From contig DASYUT010000112.1 of the NCBI GenBank assembly GCA_036000965.1, positions 1-41,513 of the forward strand: a DNA stretch of 41,513 nt, given 5' to 3'. The notes below the pieces were generated by a model. The model ran no database searches. It was not told the origin of the DNA and saw only the letters and a list, made by a program, of their open reading frames with translations. Made by a program: the position numbers and the translations under genes. Shown here piece after piece: positions 25,985 through 34,814 of the stretch (positions are counted from its first letter, which is position 1; every line of letters starts with the position of its first letter). The DNA is from Actinomycetes bacterium (GTDB lineage: Bacteria; Actinomycetota; CALGFH01).

Positions 25985-26715
25985 CCGCCACCCGGTGCGA
26001 GACGCAGCTCGCCTATGCCGCGCTTGGCGACCTCCCTCTGGACGTGGCCGCACTCGACCGCGTGATCGCAAGCCGCCTTGGCACCGCGCTCCCGAGGCGG
26101 ACGCTCGTCCGTCTCCAGCGCGCGTCCGGCGGCAACCCGCTCTTCGCCCTCGGGATCGGCAGCGCGCTCATCGAGCGCGGCGACCCGCCCGAGCAGGCCG
26201 GTGATCTGCCGATCCCGACCAGTCTTCAGGAGCTCGTCTGCGACCGCCTCGCGCTGCTTCCTCCTCCTGCCCGCGAGGTCGCGCAGATCGCCGCGGCGCT
26301 GTCGCGACCCACGGCGGCGCTCGTCGACGCGGCCATGGGCGGGCGCGGGGCGGGCGCGGCGGTCGAAGCGGCTGTGCAGACCGCTGTGGTGGAGCTCGAC
26401 GGCGAGCAGATCCGCTTCACCCACCCACTGGTCGCGGACGACGTCGCGCTTCGCATCGAGATCGAGGAGGGCCTGGCGTGGTGCCTGCACTCGACGCGCG
26501 GCCTTGCCGCCGCCGAGGCTCACGCCCGCACCGCGCTCGAGCTCGCCGAGTTCGGGGCGCTGTACCGAGACGCCGTGGATCGTGGTGACGAGCACGCGCT
26601 CCCGTTCATCCTCATTCGCTCACGCGCCGAGCTGGCGGTCCGCCTCCCCGCCGAGCGGAGCGCACGCGGCCAGGAAGTGGGGTCGCGCCCAGCCGAACGG
26701 CGGGTTCCCCGCTGA
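25985..26715 (+). pseudogene. LuxR-family ATPase regulator fragment
   Basis: In one frame the DNA reads TRCETQLAYAALGDLPLDVA, then LVRLQRASGGNPLFALGIGS, SLQELVCDRLALLPPPAREV, ALSRPTAALVDAAMGG and VELDGEQIRFTHPLVADDV. These are central-domain motifs of large AAA-LuxR (MalT/LAL-like) regulators. There is no Walker A upstream and no LuxR helix-turn-helix downstream. After RFTHPLV the homology jumps to WCLHSTRGLAAAEAHARTAL and then to unrelated sequence, so internal deletions have occurred. It overlaps nothing essential and lies head-to-head with tatD. Confidence 0.65.
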
Positions 26716-27165
26716 CACGAGCCCGTCAATCCCGGCCGGCCAGCCGATTTCGCAGCCTTCGTCCTCGGCCTACTGTCGAAGGGAGCAAGAAACGGGAACG
26801 AGCAGCCCGCCCGAGACGAAGGAAGGTTCCCATGCGCACGCGACTCACCAGGGCGATCAAGCGCCTCCAGCGCGGCGCGGCAGGCGCCGCGCGTTCCTGT
26901 CGCTCGGCGACCCGGTCGTGCCGACCCTGCGTGGCTGGCCGGTGGCCCCCCCAGGACCACGACGCTGACAAGCCCTGACCCTCCGGCGCTCCATCCACAG
27001 ACGGCGAGACGGCGCCCGCTGGGGCGCTCCACCCCGCTGGGCGCGTCACCCCGCTGGGCGCGTCCGCCCCGCTTCGGCGGCACCGCCGGCGGAGCCGGCG
27101 CGCCACCCCAGACAGCGCCCGCTCGGCGCCGCTCGGCCCGGCGCCGTCACCCGAGCGGCTGGCGG
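26716..27165. other. gap with a possible small gene and GC-rich repeats
   Basis: A 48-codon rightward frame (26832-26978, MRTRLTRAIKRLQRGAAGAA) follows GAAGGAAGG and may be a small basic, cysteine-containing protein, but nothing confirms it. From about 27017 to 27080 an approximately 17-19 bp unit (CCGCTGGGCGCGTC and variants) repeats three to four times. The stretch up to the ilvD stop is rich in GGCGCC-type inverted repeats that could end ilvD transcription. Confidence 0.4.
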
Positions 27166-28845
27166 CTACCCGCAGACGGCGCCCCGCTCGGCGCCGCCCA
27201 CCAGCTTGGCGTACTTGGCCAGGGCGCCGCTCTGGTAGCGGGGCGCCGGCCGCTTCCAGGCGGCACGCCGCCGCTCCAGCTCGGCCTCGTCGACCACGAG
27301 GTCGAGCCGGCGTGCGGGCACGTCGAGGACGATACGGTCGCCCTCCTCGACCAGCGCGATCGGCCCGCCGTCCCACGCCTCGGGCGCCACGTGGCCGACG
27401 CAGGCCCCGAAGGTCGCGCCCGAGAAGCGCCCGTCGGTCAGCAGCGCCACGTCGCGGCCGAGCCCGGCGCCCTTGATCGCGGCGGTGACGGCCAGCATCT
27501 CGCGCATGCCCGGCCCGCCCTTCGGGCCCTCGTAGCGGATGACGAGGACCTCGCCCTTGGCCACCCGCCGCTCGGTGACGGCCCGGAAGCAGTCCTCCTC
27601 CGAGTCGAAGACCCGGGCCCGCCCGTCGAAGGTCAGGTTGTCGACGCCGGGGATCTTCACCAGCCCGCCGGCGGGCGCCAGGCTGCCGTGGAGCACTGCG
27701 AGCCCGCCCTCGGCGGCGATCGGCGAGGCGGCCGGGCGGATCACCTCGCCGTCGACCCCAGGGGCGCCCTCGAGGTTCTCGGCCAGGGTCCGGCCGGTGA
27801 CCGTCATGACGTCGCCGTCGACGTAGCCGCCGTCGAGCAGCTCGCGCAGGACGGCCGGCAGGCCGCCGACCCGGTCCAGGTCGGCCATGACGTACCTGCC
27901 GCCCGGGCGCATGGAGACGATGTGGGGCGTGCGGCGGCTCACCGTGTCGAAGTCGTGCATGGTCAGCTCGACCCTGGCCTCGTGGGCGATGGCGAGCAGG
28001 TGGAGCACCGCGTTGGTCGACCCGGCGGTGGCCATGACCACCGCGGCGGCGTTCAGGAAGGCCTGGCGCGTCATGATCTGGCGCGGCCGCAGGTCGAGCT
28101 CGAGCAGCCGGACCACGGCCTCGCCGGTGAGCCGGGCCAGCTCGGCCCGGCGCTCGGACACCGCGGGCGGGGTGGCCGAGCCCGGCAGGGCCATGCCGAT
28201 GGCCTCGGCCGCCGCCGACATCGTGTTCGCGGTGTACATGCCCGCGCACGACCCGGCCGTCGGGCAGGCGACCCGCTCCATGGCGTCCAGGTCCTCGTCG
28301 GACAGGGTCCCGGCCGCGTTGGCCCCGACTGCCTCGAACATGTCCTGGATGGTGACGTCGCGGCCCTTGAAGTGGCCGGGCAGGATGGTGCCGCCGTACA
28401 GGAATGCGGCAGGCAGGTCCAGGCGGGCACAGGCCATCAGCATGCCGGGCAGCGACTTGTCGCACCCGGCGATCGTGACCATCCCGTCCAGCCGCTCGGC
28501 GTGCATCATCAGCTCCACCGAGTCGGCGATCACCTCCCGGCTGACCAAGGACGCGCGCATGCCCTCGTGGCCCATTGAGATGCCGTCGGAGACCGCGATG
28601 GTGGTGAACTCGAGCGGCACCGCGCCGGCCAGGCGCACGCCGGACTTGGCCGAGTCGGCCAGCTTGTCGAGGTGGATGTTGCAGGGCGTCACCTCGTTCC
28701 AGGACGAGGCGACGCCGACCTGGGGCCGGTCGAAGTCGCTGTCGGTGAAGCCGACGGCGCGGAGCATCGACCGGGCCGGAGCCCGGTCCCGGCCGGCGGT
28801 GACCTCGGTGCTGCGTGGGCGGGCGGGGTGGCGGCTCGAGTCCAT
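27166..28845 (-). CDS. ilvD: dihydroxy-acid dehydratase
   Basis: 559 residues, Fe-S enzyme of valine/isoleucine/leucine and pantothenate synthesis. Visible: [40 protein letters not shown] (cluster Cys), [20 protein letters not shown] (cluster Cys and Mg-site Lys), [20 protein letters not shown] (cluster Cys), [20 protein letters not shown], and [13 protein letters not shown] near the C-terminus. The ATG at 28845 has GGAAG upstream. Length is normal. It is preceded on the same strand by the GrpB-type gene (70-base gap). Confidence 0.96.
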   Translation of the reverse strand: MDSSRHPARPRSTEVTAGRDRAPARSMLRAVGFTDSDFDRPQVGVASSWNEVTPCNIHLDKLADSAKSGVRLAGAVPLEFTTIAVSDGISMGHEGMRASLVSREVIADSVELMMHAERLDGMVTIAGCDKSLPGMLMACARLDLPAAFLYGGTILPGHFKGRDVTIQDMFEAVGANAAGTLSDEDLDAMERVACPTAGSCAGMYTANTMSAAAEAIGMALPGSATPPAVSERRAELARLTGEAVVRLLELDLRPRQIMTRQAFLNAAAVVMATAGSTNAVLHLLAIAHEARVELTMHDFDTVSRRTPHIVSMRPGGRYVMADLDRVGGLPAVLRELLDGGYVDGDVMTVTGRTLAENLEGAPGVDGEVIRPAASPIAAEGGLAVLHGSLAPAGGLVKIPGVDNLTFDGRARVFDSEEDCFRAVTERRVAKGEVLVIRYEGPKGGPGMREMLAVTAAIKGAGLGRDVALLTDGRFSGATFGACVGHVAPEAWDGGPIALVEEGDRIVLDVPARRLDLVVDEAELERRRAAWKRPAPRYQSGALAKYAKLVGGAERGAVCG

Positions 28846-28915
28846 GGCGTCTTCCAGGTGCGCGGGGGGTGCCGGGGCGTCCCGGCCGGACGGGGTTGCA
28901 GGAGCGGAGTCTAGG

Positions 28916-29458
28916 TCACGGCGGGTTCCGGTCGCCCGCTCGCGGGTGCAGCGCCGCCTCCACCACCGTTTCGACGAAGCTCCGCTTGCCCTCGGTGTAG
29001 GCGTCGCGGTCGTTCCGGAACCGGGCCGCCAGCCCCCGCTTGAGCCGGGCGTATTCCGCGGCCGCCTCCGGATGGGCGCGCAGGTGGTCGCGGAACGCCA
29101 GGTGCCGGCCGAAGAAGTCGCTGGCCTGCTCCACCATGTGGACGTGGTGGGTGTGCGGGATGCCCTTGTAGAAGTAGCGCCGCTCGGGGATGTCGCTCTC
29201 GAACTCGGGCGCGTAGTCGTAGCCGAGCTCGATGAGGGCGGCGACGGCCTGGCCGGAGCGCTCGATGTCGGCCACACCGACCATGATGTCGATGATCGGC
29301 TTGGCTGGCATGCCGACCACCGCGGTGGAGCCGATGTGCTCGATGATCAGGGCTGCTGGGCCGACGGCGGCGGCGATCCGGTCCCGCTCCTCGGCGAACT
29401 GCTCCGGCCAGGCCGGGTCGTACTCCACGATCTCGACCGGCTCGGATCCCCGGGCCAT
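28916..29458 (-). CDS. GrpB/UPF0157 nucleotidyltransferase-fold protein
   Basis: 180 residues. Motifs [40 protein letters not shown] (GS..V.GL.AKP.ID signature) and [11 protein letters not shown] place it in the GrpB family, whose fold resembles nucleotidyltransferases and which has been linked to dephospho-CoA kinase fusions. The ATG at 29458 is two bases after the metG stop, so it is probably translated with metG. Substrate unknown. Confidence 0.88.
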   Translation of the reverse strand: MARGSEPVEIVEYDPAWPEQFAEERDRIAAAVGPAALIIEHIGSTAVVGMPAKPIIDIMVGVADIERSGQAVAALIELGYDYAPEFESDIPERRYFYKGIPHTHHVHMVEQASDFFGRHLAFRDHLRAHPEAAAEYARLKRGLAARFRNDRDAYTEGKRSFVETVVEAALHPRAGDRNPP

Positions 29459-29460
29459 GG

Positions 29461-31044
29461 CTACCCCACCGCTGCGGAGGGTCCCGGGGAGGCCCCGCCA
29501 GCGGGTCTGCCCTCGGCGTCGAGCCGGGGGAACAGGGCGGCGACCCGCTTCACCCGAGCCGCCCTGGGCAGGCCGCCCCAGGTGAGCGCCTCGGGCAGCC
29601 GCGCGTCGGCCAGCTCGCCGGGCGCCCCGACCGCGGTCCAGATGGCGGGCGCCGTCCTGGTCAGCCAGGGCGAGGTCAGGAGGGCGATGATCCGGAGCGA
29701 CTCGGCCGCGGTGTACAGGACCGTGTCCAGGGCGAGGTCGTCGCCCTGCTTGGCCAGGTCCCACGGCCTGCGCTCCGACAGGTAGCCGTTGGCGACACCG
29801 ACCAGCCGCCAGATCCCGGCCAGGGCCTTCTCGTAGGCCAGGTCGCCGTCCAGCGCCGCCCTGGCGTCGGCGTAGGCGCGCTCCGCCGCCTCCTGCACCG
29901 CCACCTCGGCCTCGCCGGCCGGGCCCGGGCCGGGCAGGACGCCGTCCCGGTAGCGCTCGACCATCGCCGTCACCCGGCTGGCCAGGTTGCCGAGGCCGTT
30001 GGCGAGGTCGGCGTTGTAGCGCTCGACCATCGCCTCCCAGGAGAAGTTGCCGTCCTGGCCGAACGCCACCTCGCGCTGGAAGAAGTAGCGGAACGCATCG
30101 GATCCGAACGGGCCGACCAGGTCCTGGGGGGCGATGCCGGTCAGCTTGGTCTTGCTCATCTTCTCGCCGCCGACCAGCAGCCAGCCGTGGGCCTGGACGG
30201 TCCGGGGGACCGGCAGGCCCGCTGCGATCAGGATGGCCGGCCAGATGACCGCGTGGAAGCGGAGGATGTCCTTGCCGACGAAATGGTAGTCGGCTGGCCA
30301 GATCCGCTCGAAGCGCTCGAGGTCGGCGTCCCAGCCGGCCGCGGTGATGTAGTTCTGCAGCGCGTCGATCCACACGTAGATGACGTGCCTGGGGTCCCAG
30401 GGGACCGGGACGCCCCAGTCGAAGCTCGAGCGCGAGATCGACAGGTCCTGCAGCCCCTGCTCGACGAAGGAGCGGACCTCGTGCAGCCGGGCCTCCGGGC
30501 GGACGAAGTCGGGCCGCTCGCGGTACAGGGCGAGCAGGTGGTCGGCGTACTTGGAGAGGCGGAAGAAGTAGTTCTCCTCGCGGACCAGCTCGACCGGGCG
30601 CCCGTGGATGGGGCACTTGCCGTCGACCAGCTCCTCCTGGGTGTAGAACTGCTCGCAGGCCACGCAGTACAGCCCCTCGTAGCTGTCGAGGTAGACGTCG
30701 CCCTGGTCGTACAGCTGCTGCCACAGGTGCTGGACGGGCACGGCGTGGCGCTCCTCGGTGGTGCGGATGAAGTCGTCGTAGGAGATGTCCAGGTCGGCCC
30801 AGGCCCTCTTCCAGCGCTCCACGATCTGGTCGGTCCAGGTCTGTGGGTCGAGGCCCCGGGCCTCGGCGGCCCTGGCCACCTTCTGGCCGTGCTCGTCGGT
30901 GCCGGTGAGGAAGAACACCTGCTCCCCGTGGGCGCGCCGCCAGCGGGCCAGCACGTCGGCGGCCACGGTGGTGTAGGCGTGCCCGATGTGGGGCTCGTCG
31001 TTGATGTAGTAGATCGGGGTGGTGATATAGAAGGTGTCCTTCAC
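29461..31044 (-). CDS. metG: methionyl-tRNA synthetase
   Basis: 527 residues, class I synthetase charging tRNA-Met. HIGH motif in NDEPHIGHAYTTVAADVLAR, zinc-knuckle-like CVACEQFYTQEELVDGKCP, WIDALQNYITAAG, and the KMSKS loop GEKMSKTKLTGIAPQDLVG. No C-terminal tRNA-binding EMAP domain is present. GTG at 31044 has GGAG five bases upstream. Downstream it is followed within two bases by the GrpB-type gene. Confidence 0.96.
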   Translation of the reverse strand: MKDTFYITTPIYYINDEPHIGHAYTTVAADVLARWRRAHGEQVFFLTGTDEHGQKVARAAEARGLDPQTWTDQIVERWKRAWADLDISYDDFIRTTEERHAVPVQHLWQQLYDQGDVYLDSYEGLYCVACEQFYTQEELVDGKCPIHGRPVELVREENYFFRLSKYADHLLALYRERPDFVRPEARLHEVRSFVEQGLQDLSISRSSFDWGVPVPWDPRHVIYVWIDALQNYITAAGWDADLERFERIWPADYHFVGKDILRFHAVIWPAILIAAGLPVPRTVQAHGWLLVGGEKMSKTKLTGIAPQDLVGPFGSDAFRYFFQREVAFGQDGNFSWEAMVERYNADLANGLGNLASRVTAMVERYRDGVLPGPGPAGEAEVAVQEAAERAYADARAALDGDLAYEKALAGIWRLVGVANGYLSERRPWDLAKQGDDLALDTVLYTAAESLRIIALLTSPWLTRTAPAIWTAVGAPGELADARLPEALTWGGLPRAARVKRVAALFPRLDAEGRPAGGASPGPSAAVG

Positions 31045-31248
31045 GGCGACTCCAGGACCCGGATCTCTTCGGATGGGCAGGCCAGCGTGCTCCTTGGACA
31101 GGCGACACATGGGCGGCGGCAGGCGGATAGGCGCCGGTGGGCGACGTTCGCCGCGACGACGACGACCGCCCGGTCCCCGCCATATGGGCAGGAGGCTACC
31201 TGCCCCGGCCGCCAGGTGCCAGCAGGTTCCCCAGGGGCAGGATCGCCG

Positions 31249-32106
31249 CTACCGGCGCGGACCGGCCGAACCGGCCCGGGCGTCGAGGACCGCCTGGTAG
31301 ACCGAGCGGCGCGGGGCTCCGGCGGCGCTGGCCACCTCGCTGATCGCGTCCCTGGTGGTCGCGCCCGCCTCGACCAGCCGGGCCACCTCGGCAGCGAGGT
31401 CGACGGCCCGTAGGTCGTGGTCGGGAGCGCCCCCGACCACGATGGTCAGCTCGCCGCGGGGACCCTGGGCCTCGAGCCGGTCGCGCACCTCCGCAAGCGG
31501 GCCGCGCAGCGCCTCCTCGTGGAGCTTGGTCAACTCCCTGGTGACCGCCGCCGGGCGGTCGGGGCCGAACACCGCTGCCATCGCGGCCAGGGTGGCCAGG
31601 ACGCGGTGCGGGGCCTCGAAGAACACCATCGTGCGACGCTCGCCGGCCAGCTCGGCGAGGCGCCGGTCGCGCGGCCCGGGCTTGCGGGGCAGGAAGCCCT
31701 CGAAGCAGAAGCGGTCGGTGGGCAGCCCGCTGAGCACGAGCGCGGCCAGGACCGCGCTCGGACCCGGGATCACCTCGACCGGAAGGCCGCGGTCCAGGCA
31801 GGCGCCGATCAGGTCGTGGCCGGGGTCGGAGACGCCCGGCATGCCGGCGTCGCTGACCAGGGCGACCCGCTTGCCAGCGGCGATCTCGCCGGCCAGCTCG
31901 ACGGCCCGGTCGCGCTCGTTCGCCTCGTGGTAGCTCACCATGCGCGCCTTCACGCCCAGGTGGGCCAGGAGCTTGCCGGTCTGCCTGGTGTCCTCGCAGG
32001 CGACCAGGTCGGCGTCGGCGAGCGCCCTGGCCAGCCTGGGTGACGCGTCGCCCAGGTTGCCGATCGGCGTGCCGCACACGACCAGCCGTCCCGCCTTCTC
32101 CGTCAT
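31249..32106 (-). CDS. rsmI: 16S rRNA 2'-O-methyltransferase (C1402)
   Basis: 285 residues, SPOUT-unrelated tetrapyrrole-methylase fold. Motifs: LVVCGTPIGNLGDASPRLAR, ADLVACEDTRQTGKLLAHLG, ALVSDAGMPGVSDPGHDLIG, VEVIPGPSAVLAALVLSGLP, and CFEGFLPRKPGPRDRRLAEL. The ATG at 32106 is at the family start. It lies in the common actinobacterial order rsmI-metG, here 204 bases apart, and follows a tandem-repeat block. Confidence 0.95.
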   Translation of the reverse strand: MTEKAGRLVVCGTPIGNLGDASPRLARALADADLVACEDTRQTGKLLAHLGVKARMVSYHEANERDRAVELAGEIAAGKRVALVSDAGMPGVSDPGHDLIGACLDRGLPVEVIPGPSAVLAALVLSGLPTDRFCFEGFLPRKPGPRDRRLAELAGERRTMVFFEAPHRVLATLAAMAAVFGPDRPAAVTRELTKLHEEALRGPLAEVRDRLEAQGPRGELTIVVGGAPDHDLRAVDLAAEVARLVEAGATTRDAISEVASAAGAPRRSVYQAVLDARAGSAGPRR

Positions 32107-32156
32107 TGGCGCCCCCGTCCCGCGTCCCGCGCGCCCGGCGCACTCCCCGCGGGGCA

Positions 32157-32246
32157 GAACCACCACCGTACCCGGCGTGCGGAGGAGAACCACCACCGCA
32201 CCCGGCGTGCGGAGGAGAACCACCACCGTACCCGGCGTACGGGGCA
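32157..32246. repeat. 30-bp tandem repeat, 3 contiguous copies
   Basis: Units 32157-32186, 32187-32216 and 32217-32246 begin GAACCACCACCG and share CCCGGCGT. The first two differ at one base and the third at a few more. There are no spacers, so it is not a CRISPR array. Confidence 0.85.
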
Positions 32247-32411
32247 GCGACCACTGCCGGCGTACCGGGCACACTCGCCGTGCGGAGCGGCGACCACTGC
32301 CGGGCGTACCGGCCACACTCGCCGTGCGGGCAGCGACCGCCGCCAGGCGTACCAGGCACACTCGGCGTGCGGGCAGCGACCACTTCCAGGCGTACGGGGT
32401 GTACCGGGCGG
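32247..32411. repeat. 43-bp tandem repeat, about 3.5 copies
   Basis: Units start at 32247, 32290, 32333 and 32376 (partial), each beginning GCGACC and containing a GCGTACC-type box followed by CACTCGCCGTGCGG or a variant. It directly abuts the 30-bp array and shares the motif GGCGTAC with it. Together the two arrays fill the queA-rsmI gap, where no gene is seen. Confidence 0.85.
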
Positions 32412-32433
32412 GGGTCCCGGACCACGGCCTGGC

Positions 32434-33522
32434 TCAAGCGCGCCGGGCCGGGCGCAGCAGGCAGACGTCGCCGAACTCGTGCCAGAGGTAGCCGGACCGC
32501 AGGGCGGTGTCATAGGCGGCCCGGAGCGTGTCGGGCGCCACGAAGGCGCCGAGCATGTCGAGGTGGCTCGCCTCGGGCTCGTGGAACCCGGTCAGCAGGC
32601 CGTCGACGACCTCGAGGCGGCGCCCGGGGGTGATCCGCAGCCGGGTCACCCCGGAGGAGGCGGCCACCTCCCCGTCGAAGGCGGCCGTCTCAAGGGCCCG
32701 GACCACGGTGGTGCCGACTGCCATCACCCGGCCGTCCAGGGCACGGCAGCGGTTGACCGCCCGCGCGGCGGACGGCGGCACCCGGTACTGCTCGGCCGGT
32801 ACGAAGTCGCGGTCGACGGCCCGGTCGCCGTAGGTGGACAGCCCGGCGTGCAGGCTGACCGAGACCAGCCCGATGCCCCGGCGGCGCAGGTCCTGCAGGG
32901 TCTGCACGGTGAACGGCCGTGCCGCGCTGGCCATCTCGACCGACCCGGGGGCGGCCGCGAACAGCGTCTGGTAGTGGTGGAGGCCCCAGGGCTGGGGCAC
33001 GTAGGCGTAGCGGACGGGTCGGCCGGCCCGGTGCAGGGCGTCCAGCAGCGCCGGGCCGCTCGCGTCGAAGCGAAGCCAGACCAGCGGCCGCGCCTCCTCG
33101 TGGCGACCGAGGACGGTGGCTGCGAGACGGGGGCCGAACCGGAGCCGCTCGCCGGCTGCCAGGGGCGGCAGGAACGGCCGCGCGTCGGTCGCCACCAGCG
33201 CCGGATCGCTGCCGTCGGCCGGCACCCCCAGCGGGAGCGCGGCCCAGCGGTCCCCGTCCCGCGCGGCGAGACGGACCTCGACCGGGGTCCCGGACCGGGT
33301 GCGGCCGAGCAGGCTCGCGGGCAGGGTCCGGGAGTCGTTCACCACCAGCAGGTCGCCCGGGTCGAGCAGCCACGGCAGCTCGTCGAACCGGTGGTGCCCG
33401 ACCGCCCCGGTCGCCCGGTCGACCACGAGCAGGCGGACCCGGTCGCGACGCAGCCCGCGCGCCTCCGGGGGCGCCGGAGCCTCCAGCTCCGGCGGAAGGG
33501 TGAACCTGACGTCGCTCCGCAC
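32434..33522 (-). CDS. queA: QueA-like S-adenosylmethionine:tRNA ribosyltransferase-isomerase
   Basis: 362 residues. QueA transfers the ribose of SAM to preQ1 in tRNA. Visible: RDRVRLLVVDRATGAVGHHR, LDPGDLLVVNDSRTLPASLL, GRPVRYAYVPQPWGLHHYQT, FAAAPGSVEMASAARPFT, VSLHAGLSTYG and LLTGFHEPEASHLDMLGAFV. All these blocks are typical, though YV..PW replaces the common YI..P. Start GTG 33522 with upstream gap of 85 bases to the SDR gene. No other queuosine gene is in the window, so the physiological substrate may be salvaged preQ1 or something else. Confidence 0.85.
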   Translation of the reverse strand: MRSDVRFTLPPELEAPAPPEARGLRRDRVRLLVVDRATGAVGHHRFDELPWLLDPGDLLVVNDSRTLPASLLGRTRSGTPVEVRLAARDGDRWAALPLGVPADGSDPALVATDARPFLPPLAAGERLRFGPRLAATVLGRHEEARPLVWLRFDASGPALLDALHRAGRPVRYAYVPQPWGLHHYQTLFAAAPGSVEMASAARPFTVQTLQDLRRRGIGLVSVSLHAGLSTYGDRAVDRDFVPAEQYRVPPSAARAVNRCRALDGRVMAVGTTVVRALETAAFDGEVAASSGVTRLRITPGRRLEVVDGLLTGFHEPEASHLDMLGAFVAPDTLRAAYDTALRSGYLWHEFGDVCLLRPARRA

Positions 33523-33607
33523 GATCTACCCCTGCATCCCGCCCGCCGCGGCCCGGGCCGGGCCGTGTCGCTCCTCCGGTCCGGCCGGGACCCGGTCGCT
33601 CACCCCG

Positions 33608-34363
33608 TCACCGCGCCCCGGCGGTGGGGACGAACGAGGCTGCCTCGAGCCGCTCGCCGTTCACCGTCGCCGACTCGGAGCTCGCCAGGTGGACGAAGAC
33701 CTCGGTACGGTCCTCGGGCCGGGCCAGGTCGGCTGGATCGTCGTCGGGCAGGGCGGCCGCGTGCATGTCGGTAGCCATGTCCCCGGGGTCGACCGAGTTG
33801 ACCCGGACGCCGGTGCCGTCCAGCTCGCTGGCCCAGATGCGGGTGAGCTGGTCGAGGGCGGCCTTGGAGAGCCCGTAGGCGCCCCAGCCCGCGTAGCCGA
33901 CCACGCCGGCGTCGCTGGAGACGTTGACCACGCTCCCCCACCCGGCGGCCAGCATCGGTCCGAGCAGGGCCCGGGTGAGCAGGAACGGCCCGGTCACGTT
34001 GACGGCGAGGACGCGGTCGAGCGCGGCCGGGTCGGTGTCGATCAGGTAGGGCATCGGCGTCGGGCCAAGCTCGGATGCGTTGTTGACGAGCACGTCGACC
34101 CGCCCGAACGTCGCCAGGGCGGTCGCGGCTACCCGCTCGACGTCGGCTGGGACGCCGACGTCGGCCGGGACGGCCACCGCCTGGGCGCCGAGCGCCTCGA
34201 CCTCGGCCCGGACCGCTTCGAGCGGCTCGGAGCGGCGGGCGACGAGCAGCAGGTCGGCTCCCTCGCGGGCGAACGCGAGCGCGATGGCACGCCCGAGCCC
34301 CTGGGATGCGCCCGTGACCAGAGCGGTCGTGCCGGCCAGGCGGCCGGTTGGAGATGCGGGCAT
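33608..34363 (-). CDS. short-chain dehydrogenase/reductase
   Basis: 251 residues, classical SDR. NAD(P) site TTALVTGASQGLGRAIALAF, DVLVNNASELGP, catalytic Ser in VVNVSSDAGVVG, and YGLSK (Tyr-x-x-x-Lys). RVNSVDPGDMATDMHAAALP matches the usual PG motif region. The Arg in LLLVARRSE after the second strand suggests NADP(H). The ATG at 34363 has CGGAGG about seven bases upstream. Twelve codons further upstream is another ATG without such a site. The substrate is not predictable. Confidence 0.9.
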   Translation of the reverse strand: MPASPTGRLAGTTALVTGASQGLGRAIALAFAREGADLLLVARRSEPLEAVRAEVEALGAQAVAVPADVGVPADVERVAATALATFGRVDVLVNNASELGPTPMPYLIDTDPAALDRVLAVNVTGPFLLTRALLGPMLAAGWGSVVNVSSDAGVVGYAGWGAYGLSKAALDQLTRIWASELDGTGVRVNSVDPGDMATDMHAAALPDDDPADLARPEDRTEVFVHLASSESATVNGERLEAASFVPTAGAR

Positions 34364-34469
34364 CGCGAACCTCCGTTGGTCAGCTTCGCTGGGGCGCATG
34401 GTGCGCCCGCCCTCGCTCTTTTGTCAACGTAAGTATTGAAGAATTCGGGCATCGACCTGGTGGAGGGCC

Positions 34470-34515
34470 GGGTTACCATCCTTGGAGTCGCCGGGTTACC
34501 ATCCTTGGAGTCGCC
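34470..34515 (+). repeat. 23-bp direct repeat upstream of tRNA-Ala
   Basis: GGGTTACCATCCTTGGAGTC followed by GCC occurs twice in perfect tandem. A degenerate third copy, GGTACCATCCTGG, occurs at about 34626-34638 just before the tRNA. Each carries TACCAT, which fits the TAnnnT pattern of a -10 box. The rest of 34364-34647 shows no gene. Confidence 0.7.
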
Positions 34516-34647
34516 GTCGTCCAGGGCCGTCTGCCCGGCTAGCGCGCGCCGGCCCCCCGACTCCGACCGCCTGCCCGGGCCCACCGCCGGGGACCGAATC
34601 ACCCGGAGCGAGCCGGCACGGTCTGGTACCATCCTGGCGCTTGCCAC

Positions 34648-34721
34648 GGGGGTGTAGCTCAGCCCGGCAGAGCGCCTCCCTCGCACGGAGGAAGCCAGGG
34701 GTTCAAATCCCCTCACCTCCA
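34648..34721 (+). tRNA. tRNA-Ala (anticodon CGC), AICE integration site
   Basis: 74 bases. Acceptor GGGGGTG pairs with CACCTCC (one G-U), D arm GCTC/GAGC, anticodon stem CCTCC/GGAGG with loop CTCGCAC (CGC), T stem AGGGG/CCCCT with loop TTCAAAT, discriminator A. CCA is not encoded (CCG follows). The integrase gene ends 93 bases beyond its 3' end, so this end is the likely attL. No second copy of the T-arm/3' end is found in the window, so attR lies to the right of it. Confidence 0.95.
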
Positions 34722-34740
34722 CCGAGGCAAACCCGCAGGT

Positions 34741-34775
34741 CAGGGCGCACGGAGCCAGACGGTTCCGGCGCCCTG
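34741..34775. terminator. strong bidirectional hairpin between tRNA-Ala and int
   Basis: CAGGGCGC pairs with GCGCCCTG (8 bp) and, inside it, CGGAGCC pairs with GGTTCCG (7 bp with one G-U) around a 4-base loop AGAC. It sits between the convergent tRNA and integrase genes, so it can end transcription from both sides. Confidence 0.7.
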
Positions 34776-34814
34776 CTCGCGCCTGGGGCCGGTCGTGTTC
34801 CGTCGTTGTTCCGT

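Noticed and set aside
24003-25991. 662-residue reading frame including rsmA
   Set aside because: The upstream part is out-of-frame tatD sequence. The rsmA start is placed at 25058.
30187-31413. Long rightward frame opposite metG
   Set aside because: Antisense of an unambiguous metG, with composition typical of high-GC shadow frames.
32157-32411. CRISPR array
   Set aside because: Units are contiguous with no unique spacers, two unit lengths adjoin, and no cas gene is present.
34722-34814. Second att copy or xis gene between tRNA-Ala and int
   Set aside because: Only a strong hairpin is found. No repeat of the tRNA 3' end and no coding frame.
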